Shown: in pieces, positions 20,662 to 26,447 of the stretch | How the letters are laid out: each line of letters opens with the position of its first letter | Numbering within the stretch: the first letter of the stretch is position 1 | IMG/VR virus record: IMGVR_UViG_3300032240_001572 | Location: 1-28,531 of that record | Direction: 5' to 3' (one strand) | Source of the DNA: a virus | DNA: 28,531 nt | Notes under the pieces: generated by a model | What the model was told of the DNA's origin: nothing | Database searches by the model: none | The model's input: the letters and a program-made list of their open reading frames with translations, nothing else | Position numbers and translations under genes: made by a program

Positions 20662-21888
20662 TTATACCTGCTTATCTTCATAATCTTTGTAACGATAATA
20701 ACCTCTATCAAAATCACATTGAACTAAAAAATCTCCCATAAAACCATTTCTGTTTTTACGAAAAGCACATTCAATAATATCACTATTTGTAGCACGACCA
20801 AGAGCCATAACCCAATCAGCATCGTATGCAATCTGTCTTGACCATGCAGTTTGACCAAGTGTAGGAACACTGCTTAAATCATTAACATCATCAGGTGTTG
20901 CAGATGAAATAGCAATGATAGGAACTTCTTCACCAATAGCCATAAGTTTAAGTTCTCTTGAAAGATTCTTCATTCGTACCGTTTCATTATCTGACTTTTG
21001 ATTTGGACTCATAAGTTGTAAATAATCTACAATAACAAAGTCTGGTTTGTATTGATCAATCTTTCCACGAAGCACAGAAGGAGTAACTTCTCCACCTTGA
21101 TCACTTGAAATAATATGAAACTCTGGCTTGCCTTCAAGTTTATCAGCATGCCATTTCTTTAGCATATCTAATTCAACTTCACCATTTGAAAGTTTTCTAT
21201 GTGACCAAAGGCCTTCACCCATAATAGTAAATACACGATTACGAACTTCTGTCTCAGACATTTCAAGAGAAATAATTAAAGGAGACTTTCCTTGTTTCCA
21301 AGCCTGTACAGCAAAGTATAAAGCCAACCATGATTTTCCAATTCCTGGATAAGCAAGAAATACTCCCAACTGTCCTGGCATAATTCCAGCAGGAAGATAG
21401 TTATCAAATCCTGGAAGCCCAGTTTTAATTCCACGATGACCTAATGCTTGTTGCTCTTTTACGTTTTCATAATAAGCAAGAGCAGAATCAAGATCTGTTA
21501 CATCAATATCACGAATCATTGAAGTATTCTTTTTAAGTTCAGATGTCTTTTGAATTAAAGATTCTAGAGCCTGACCACCTTGACCTAGTTGAATATCAGA
21601 GGCTGCACTTCTAATAATGTCTTTAAGACTATCATTTAAATATTCTGTTTGCAATTCTTCAAGGTGATGTTTAGTTGAACCTACATCTTTTACTGGCTCA
21701 AAGTCTCTAAACTTTTCAACAACCAAGGAGGTTGGAGGAAGTGCTGCATTGTGTTCTGAATAATTACGAATAAACTGCCAGATATCACTATGAGTTCTAA
21801 GAAGATTATCTACATTTGCCTGAAGCAAAACGTGGATCTGCTTATCTTCTAATACTGCTGAAAGTAATCTTGCTTCTGTATTATTCAC
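20662..21888 (-). CDS. dnaB: DnaB-type replicative helicase (408 aa)
   Basis: Hexameric helicase of the RecA fold. It has a short N-terminal helical domain (residues 1-120), then GIKTGLPGFDNYLPAGIMPG and Walker A AYPGIGKS at 179-186. LIISLEMSETEVRNRV is the DnaB H1a/H2 region, with Walker B FVIVDYLQLM near 280. The later REL and GQTAWSRQIAYDADWVM region resembles motifs H3-H4 and the Arg finger. The usual DnaB length is 450-470, so this is a compact form. It overlaps the upstream gene by 8 nt and should load at phage forks with the DnaG and DnaE of the same operon. Confidence 0.92.
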   Translation of the reverse strand: MNNTEARLLSAVLEDKQIHVLLQANVDNLLRTHSDIWQFIRNYSEHNAALPPTSLVVEKFRDFEPVKDVGSTKHHLEELQTEYLNDSLKDIIRSAASDIQLGQGGQALESLIQKTSELKKNTSMIRDIDVTDLDSALAYYENVKEQQALGHRGIKTGLPGFDNYLPAGIMPGQLGVFLAYPGIGKSWLALYFAVQAWKQGKSPLIISLEMSETEVRNRVFTIMGEGLWSHRKLSNGEVELDMLKKWHADKLEGKPEFHIISSDQGGEVTPSVLRGKIDQYKPDFVIVDYLQLMSPNQKSDNETVRMKNLSRELKLMAIGEEVPIIAISSATPDDVNDLSSVPTLGQTAWSRQIAYDADWVMALGRATNSDIIECAFRKNRNGFMGDFLVQCDFDRGYYRYKDYEDKQV

Positions 21889-22192
21889 TCTTTAACCATT
21901 CCCTTGCCATAAGTCTACGTTGTGCTCTTTCTTCATCATCTTGCTTCTTATCTTTAATTGCCTGTAATATTTTTTCTGCGCTATATGCAAAATAATTCCA
22001 TGTTGGTGAAGGTGCAACGCTAAAATAATATTCTAAAAGATCATAGCACTGACTAATGCCATATGACTCAATAAGGGCATCAGCAGACCATTGCTCTACA
22101 TTTAAATTTAAAGATGGCTTTTGCTCATACCTTGCAGTATGAAACTTGCTGTAGCGACTAAGCAAAGCCATTCGGTCTTTGCGGTCTGCCAT
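21881..22192 (-). CDS. Helical protein next to the helicase, possible loader (103 aa)
   Basis: Not a family I can name. It is basic and helical throughout (RKDRMALLSRYSKFHTARY, ALIESYGISQCYDLLEYYF, NYFAYSAEKILQAIKDKK), with a charged end EERAQRRLMAREW. Small helical proteins immediately upstream of phage DnaB genes are often helicase loaders, and the 8-nt overlap with the helicase fits coupled synthesis of partners. There is no ATPase motif, so it would act as a protein clamp, not an AAA+ loader. Confidence in the function is low, in the gene good. Confidence 0.72.
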   Translation of the reverse strand: MADRKDRMALLSRYSKFHTARYEQKPSLNLNVEQWSADALIESYGISQCYDLLEYYFSVAPSPTWNYFAYSAEKILQAIKDKKQDDEERAQRRLMAREWLKSE

Positions 22193-22401
22193 TATCCTTC
22201 AGCAGCCTCTGACTGTGCTTCTTGAATTTTTGTAGTTAGTTTTTCTTCAACAAACTTGTATACACGATCAAAAGCCTGATCTGTATTTTCTCCATCACGC
22301 TTAGAATCTACAACACCAAGGTCAAGCCTCAATGATTGAAAGTTTCCAAGGTTAAGTGTGTATCCAAGTGTTACAGATACTTTAGTTGAATCGTTTTCCA
22401 T
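22192..22401 (-). CDS. Small conserved-looking phage protein (69 aa)
   Basis: It begins with beta strands (KVSVTLGYTLNLGNFQSLRLDLGVVD), then a loop rich in charge and a helix (AFDRVYKFVEEKLTTKIQEA). The layout resembles a small family often found in phage replication operons, of unknown function. It is the first gene after the consensus promoter at 22475 and overlaps the next gene by one base (TAATG). A GGGTGG lies three to eight bases before ATG. Confidence 0.7.
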   Translation of the reverse strand: MENDSTKVSVTLGYTLNLGNFQSLRLDLGVVDSKRDGENTDQAFDRVYKFVEEKLTTKIQEAQSEAAEG

Positions 22402-22416
22402 TTTCCACCCATTCTA

Positions 22417-22959
22417 TTAAATAGATTCATTCCACACTGGAATAAATCGTCCATCTTCTGTCCTCGTATATGTAAGTATACCTTCTCCCATGCGCCTTGT
22501 CAACTCTTGCGTATTAGGAGTAATATTATTTGTTACCAATCCATCTTTTCTTGGTTGTCCAATATGGATACTTGCAAGTATATCACGTATGTCTTTTACA
22601 TGCGATTCTGAGTAATAAGATCTTACTTGCCATCCTGTTTTGCCACCTTTTTGAGATCCTAATGGTGGAGGAATAACTCCTCTTTTAATTAATGATGGCA
22701 TATATTTTTTATGACGATTAATTAATTTAGCAGTCTCTCCAACTGTGTAAGCCTTTTCACGATTGCGTTTAAAATCACTAATTAAACAAGTTTCAATTCT
22801 GTCTTGAATAATATTATAAACAGAAATTAAACCATTAGATTTATTATAATGATGAACCCTTACTAAATCTCCATTTAAAAACCAAACTTTTTGATTTCCT
22901 TTAATTACAGGGGAGTTATTGTACTCTTCACTAGTAACTTTTCCTGTTGAAGTATCCAT
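22417..22959 (-). CDS. MerR-like helix-turn-helix protein (180 aa)
   Basis: A central winged-helix domain at about residues 90-150: AYTVGETAKLINRHKKYM, then LIKRGVIPPPLG and WQVRSYYSESHVKDIRDIL. That is the MerR/excisionase layout, where the HTH is followed by a wing and a helix. The first 80 residues form a beta-rich domain (VWFLNGDLVRVHHY, LISVYNII) seen in other phage HTH proteins. There is no C-terminal effector coil. It is placed just before the replication operon and overlaps its promoter, so it is a plausible switch or origin-binding protein. It overlaps the upstream zinc ribbon by 55 nt, which is unusual. Confidence 0.78.
   Translation of the reverse strand: MDTSTGKVTSEEYNNSPVIKGNQKVWFLNGDLVRVHHYNKSNGLISVYNIIQDRIETCLISDFKRNREKAYTVGETAKLINRHKKYMPSLIKRGVIPPPLGSQKGGKTGWQVRSYYSESHVKDIRDILASIHIGQPRKDGLVTNNITPNTQELTRRMGEGILTYTRTEDGRFIPVWNESI
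22475..22503 (-). promoter_or_regulatory. Consensus promoter TTGACA-17-TATACT for the replication operon
   Basis: The -35 is at 22503-22498 and the -10 TATACT at 22480-22475, with exactly 17 bases between. It lies inside the 3' end of the HTH gene. Initiation near 22468 gives a leader of about 67 nt before the first replication gene. Confidence 0.75.
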
Positions 22960-23096
22960 AATCCTACTCTACTACTTGATGGTGGATTAAAAAATTTTCT
23001 TGATCCACAAGTTAAACAAAAAATTTCAAGATGATCTATTGTTGTATATTGCCTATCAACAAACATTCTTTTTTTACATTTATCACATTTTGGCAT
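22905..23096 (-). CDS. Zinc ribbon protein (63 aa)
   Basis: PKCDKCKKRMFVDRQYTTID followed by IFCLTCGSRKFFNPP gives two CxxC pairs of a compact zinc ribbon that ends near residue 40. The remaining 23 residues (SRVGLWILQQEKLL and onward) lack zinc motifs and overlap the HTH gene by 55 nt. The tail may be neutral, or a frameshift may once have joined the two. The ATG overlaps the preceding stop (TAATG). Likely a nucleic-acid-binding or regulatory partner of the HTH protein. Confidence 0.65.
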   Translation of the reverse strand: MPKCDKCKKRMFVDRQYTTIDHLEIFCLTCGSRKFFNPPSSSRVGLWILQQEKLLVKSTITPL

Positions 23097-23539
23097 TAAT
23101 TAGGTATTCCAATGATAATTAAGTTTACAATTGTTGAAACACTACCATTGGCATTATATCTGACAAAACCTGTTACGCTTGATCTACTAACATCTGTTAA
23201 AACAACTGTAACATTCTCACCTGCAGAATTTTTTCCTGAGTTAATTGGGGTTGCTGTAACAATTGGAACATATTTAAAATCACCTGAAAATGTATATGTA
23301 AAGGATTTTGTTTGAGATGAAGTAACTGTACTATCGCTAGACACTACTACATATCCACCAACTACTCTGGTTTCTGAAGTTTTAATACTTTGCTTACCTG
23401 AATCTATGGTATCAATTGTAGTATAGTTATATGTTGCTGAAGATACTTGACCAGCAATATCATTTACTGCTGCTGAAAGTTGAGAAATATATGCAACATC
23501 TAATGGTTGCCCTCTTTGTGGTATTGGTACTCTTGACAT
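23096..23539 (-). CDS. Small tail or fibre-associated protein (147 aa)
   Basis: Starts SRVPIPQRGQPLDVAYISQL with a short helix (AAVNDIAGQV), then Thr/Ser-rich strands typical of phage tail fibre heads (SFTYTFSGDFKYVPIVTATP, VTGFVRYNANGSVSTIVNLI). This resembles the H-type receptor-facing strand pattern in which a conserved 'VTATP' strand follows a 'GF' turn. It has its own extended -10 box and AGGAGG seven bases before ATG. It follows the tail genes at 28531-23565. Probably a virion surface component, receptor-binding or trimerising, but no named family. Confidence 0.7.
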   Translation of the reverse strand: MSRVPIPQRGQPLDVAYISQLSAAVNDIAGQVSSATYNYTTIDTIDSGKQSIKTSETRVVGGYVVVSSDSTVTSSQTKSFTYTFSGDFKYVPIVTATPINSGKNSAGENVTVVLTDVSRSSVTGFVRYNANGSVSTIVNLIIIGIPN

Positions 23540-23555
23540 GTTTGCCTCCTATTAA

Positions 23556-23564
23556 ATTATACCA
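23556..23564 (-). promoter_or_regulatory. Extended -10 promoter (TGgTATAAT)
   Basis: TG-g-TATAAT, 17 nt before the ATG at 23539, with AGGAGG in between. No -35 match. Lies just after the stop of the preceding tail gene. Confidence 0.5.
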
Positions 23565-24086
23565 TTACGGTACTGTTATTGCTGCCGTTTCAAATAATTT
23601 TGCACCAACAGTGACTGCTTTTGGATATGTAGGTGTTTGTACTAATATAGTTATTGATGTTTCAAGAGAGTTGGATCTAGTAACTACATATGTATTTGTA
23701 TAGGATGTACCGTAATATGAATAAGATCCACTATTCTTTTTAACAAAAATATCAAAAGTATTTGTTCCTAATGTAGTAGGAATTGTCCAGTTTACTCTCA
23801 ATGCTGTATTGGTTCCAGTTGATGTTGTAACTGTTTCTTTTACATATGAATAATCAAGATTAGTTACTGGAACTTGTCCACTTCCATTAATATTATATAT
23901 TGATGACCAATGAGATGTTCTATTTTTATCTTCAGAAACTATTCTATATCTAACATTATATCCATATGTGGTGTTATGTGTAGGAGTTGCATTACCAGAA
24001 GTTGTTGAGTCAAACATAGGAGTTAGTAAAAGTGATGGTAGTTGTGCTTTTGGTATTACAATTTTTTTAATATTTGCATCTGGCAT
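23565..24086 (-). CDS. Tail protein with FN3/Ig-like strands (173 aa)
   Basis: After a short basic start (IKKIVIPKAQLPSLLL) the sequence is Thr, Tyr and Ser-rich beta: YNVRYRIVSEDKNRTSHWS is the classic FN3 'YxVRYR...S.W' strand pair. The later ALRVNWTIPTTLGTNTFDIF and YYGTSYTNTYV also fit FN3. It sits between two fibre-like genes, starting where the longer one ends (one-base overlap). Likely a baseplate or tail-tip decoration that touches the cell surface. No signal peptide, as expected for a virion protein. Confidence 0.72.
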   Translation of the reverse strand: MPDANIKKIVIPKAQLPSLLLTPMFDSTTSGNATPTHNTTYGYNVRYRIVSEDKNRTSHWSSIYNINGSGQVPVTNLDYSYVKETVTTSTGTNTALRVNWTIPTTLGTNTFDIFVKKNSGSYSYYGTSYTNTYVVTRSNSLETSITILVQTPTYPKAVTVGAKLFETAAITVP

Positions 24087-25618
24087 TATGTTACATCCAC
24101 AATAAGTCTGTATTCAATATAATTATTAGAGTTTGAAGATTTTACTATTGTTTGCGCTGGAGTATTTGTAATATCTTGAACAATAGAATATCCAGTCATT
24201 CCGTATAAAGGATTAATTGTTCCAACATTATCAAAACGTATTGCATCAAGAGCAACAAAGTATTTAGAAGATGCTGCTTCTATTGCCTGTGTTAATCCAG
24301 TAGAACCAGATCCAGGAGTTGTTGTAGGTGTGTACCTAAATGTATTTGATGCTGGCGTATCATAAACTGTAAATTGTCCATCGTATCCTGTTCCAAGACC
24401 AGAAATTTTAACAATATCACCTGCTTGCAAATTATGAGTTGAACTTGTTGTTAATGTTACATATGGAGATGAGTAAGCCTTTGTTGTAATAGTATAATTA
24501 TTGATTGCACTTACATATATTTTAACAACACTAACTGCATTCCATGAAAAAGTTGTTGAATAAGTTAAAGCATCTAATCTTTTTGAAACAACCATATATC
24601 TATTAGTAGAGAAGTTTGATTCAGTATGTGTTGATTCAGCATTCATTCTTGCATATTGTAATCCATCGCTGCTTGCAAATTCAATTAAAACTCTTACTTT
24701 ATCAGGATATGTTGAAGCAGCACCATAAACATTTACTATTGAAAATGCTATTTTTATTAAATCTGAAGTTGAGTTTCTTGTAAAATCAATTGTTTGTCCT
24801 GTTAATTGCAAAAACTTAGGAGTTGTACCAACGGATAAAACTCCTCCAGCATTACTTAAATAAGAATTATTGCCTCTAAGCATAATAACATTATTAAAAT
24901 ATCTACATCTTTCATATCTTGCAGCACGAGTTGTATCTAAAAATCCAGTATTATTTGATAAAGTTTGAATTGCATTTGCTGTTGAAGTAATAACATTTGA
25001 TCCATCAATAATAGAACTTGTTATGGAAACTGGACTGGTTAAAGTAGAACTACCAGAATCATTTAATTGCCAGTTTTCTGCATCAGTAAAAGCATAAAGA
25101 GTTTTACTATCGTAAGATCCAGCACTTGGATTTGACCCCGCAGAATATAATCCAATTTCAGAAATTTCATATCTTTCTTCTGTTGGAAGTTCTGCAGTAA
25201 AAACTATTTTGTCATAAGTTCCATCATTAACATATCCTCTTGAAGATATGGGAATTCTAAACATTTCAAAATCAAGTGATTTTTTTTCTTTATCAATTTC
25301 AATAATAACTGTTGCTCCAGATAATGCTACTGTGGGTGCTATGCTAAGTGTAAACTGTGTACTACTAATAATTGAAGTAACTACAGCGGTTTCTGGAATT
25401 GAACCTGTCCCCGCTGTTACATGATAGACTGATGCACCTACCCATAATCCAGTGGTAGTTGTAGTAGTTACAGTTGTTCCTGAAGATGAACAAGAAGTTA
25501 ATACGTTAATATTTAATCTTGGTTTTGGTCCACAGCCAACAGCAATGTATGAAGCGTATGCTGGAGCGATACCCATTAAATATTTAGCGAGAATTTCTTT
25601 ACCTGTATTAGTTATCAT
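24086..25618 (-). CDS. Tail fibre-like protein (510 aa)
   Basis: The start ITNTGKEILAKYLMGIAPAY followed by SYIAVGCG is typical of fibre proteins that join to a tail tip and then carry surface domains. Two small beta modules are visible: TTTTTGLWVGASVYHVTAG with STQFTLSIAP, and GDIVKISGLGTGYDGQFTVY with NTFRYTPTTT. Both are recurrent 'SSTQFTL' and 'GYDGQF' fibre repeats. The middle (about 200-370) reads as a larger beta domain. It is likely a receptor-binding or adhesin part of the virion. It overlaps LysM-protein stop and next start by one base each (TAATG). Confidence 0.78.
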   Translation of the reverse strand: MITNTGKEILAKYLMGIAPAYASYIAVGCGPKPRLNINVLTSCSSSGTTVTTTTTTGLWVGASVYHVTAGTGSIPETAVVTSIISSTQFTLSIAPTVALSGATVIIEIDKEKKSLDFEMFRIPISSRGYVNDGTYDKIVFTAELPTEERYEISEIGLYSAGSNPSAGSYDSKTLYAFTDAENWQLNDSGSSTLTSPVSITSSIIDGSNVITSTANAIQTLSNNTGFLDTTRAARYERCRYFNNVIMLRGNNSYLSNAGGVLSVGTTPKFLQLTGQTIDFTRNSTSDLIKIAFSIVNVYGAASTYPDKVRVLIEFASSDGLQYARMNAESTHTESNFSTNRYMVVSKRLDALTYSTTFSWNAVSVVKIYVSAINNYTITTKAYSSPYVTLTTSSTHNLQAGDIVKISGLGTGYDGQFTVYDTPASNTFRYTPTTTPGSGSTGLTQAIEAASSKYFVALDAIRFDNVGTINPLYGMTGYSIVQDITNTPAQTIVKSSNSNNYIEYRLIVDVT

Positions 25619-26445
25619 TATATACCTACCTCATTTATTATACCACTAGAAGTTATTTCAATTTCAGCCTGTTCCTCATCAGATAAATTAATAAACTCAA
25701 TAACAAGATTGCCACTAGGGTCAAGATAAACATTGCTTCCATTTGATCCGTTACCTACTACAGGAATTTTATCTGCCAGTTTAATACTAAAACTATTAAA
25801 AAATTTATCAGATGTGTTTTGAAGTCTAATAATATTATTAGGGTTATATTGTTCTTTTAAAATATTAAGATTTTTAATAGGCTGGTAAAGTATTTTTTGT
25901 CCATTAATAGTATCTGATCTTCCAATGCTTAATAGTTCTTGTCCTCCAATATTTTCAAAAAGCAAATCAACAATAGCATCTACTGGCACTTCATCATCAT
26001 TAAATAATATAAATTGTGGAGTTGCTGTTTTTATTGCTGGTGTTGGTGTTGGTGTACTATATGATGGAGAATATGATGGAGTGGGTTGTGGTGCAAATAC
26101 GGGACTAGGAGTTGTGTCTGGTATTGAAATTGGAGTAGGATCTGGTTGTGGAGTCGGAGCAGGATCGGGTGGTGGAGTTATGTTAGGTGTTGTTAAAGGT
26201 GGATTTTCTGGCGCAGGTGTTGGTGGAGGAACAACTGCTGCTTTTGCTTCTGGTGGTGCAATATTTATTTTAGTATTGCTAAAAATTGTATTTCCATTAT
26301 TATATTTTGGATTGCTTGTTAATGCTGGATTAAGTGCTTTAATTTCAGCAAGGGTTAATCCATTTGCTTTAGCAATAGCACTAAGTGTATCTCCAGGTTG
26401 TACACGAACTGCTGTATTTGGACTATTAGGATCTGCAATTGCCAT
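25618..26445 (-). CDS. LysM-domain tail protein with Pro/Thr linker (275 aa)
   Basis: A LysM domain at about residues 12-60 (VRVQPGDTLSAIAKANGLTL, then EIKALNPAL) binds N-acetylglucosamine-containing polymers such as peptidoglycan. A long Pro, Thr and Ser-rich linker (about 68-140) follows, built of short PTP-like repeats. A compact C-terminal domain comes last, in which FILFNDDEVPVDAIVDLLF and VIEFINLSDEEQAEIEI resemble strands of a tail accessory fold. No signal peptide, so a virion-bound wall-binding protein is likely: it would anchor the tail at the cell wall. Its start lies two bases from the preceding minor tail stop. Confidence 0.83.
   Translation of the reverse strand: MAIADPNSPNTAVRVQPGDTLSAIAKANGLTLAEIKALNPALTSNPKYNNGNTIFSNTKINIAPPEAKAAVVPPPTPAPENPPLTTPNITPPPDPAPTPQPDPTPISIPDTTPSPVFAPQPTPSYSPSYSTPTPTPAIKTATPQFILFNDDEVPVDAIVDLLFENIGGQELLSIGRSDTINGQKILYQPIKNLNILKEQYNPNNIIRLQNTSDKFFNSFSIKLADKIPVVGNGSNGSNVYLDPSGNLVIEFINLSDEEQAEIEITSSGIINEVGI
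25637..25645 (-). promoter_or_regulatory. Extended -10 promoter (TGgTATAAT) for the fibre-like gene
   Basis: TG-g-TATAAT at the end of the LysM gene, 18 nt before the ATG at 25618. No -35 match. A GAGGTAGG lies between. Confidence 0.4.
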
Positions 26446-26447
26446 TT

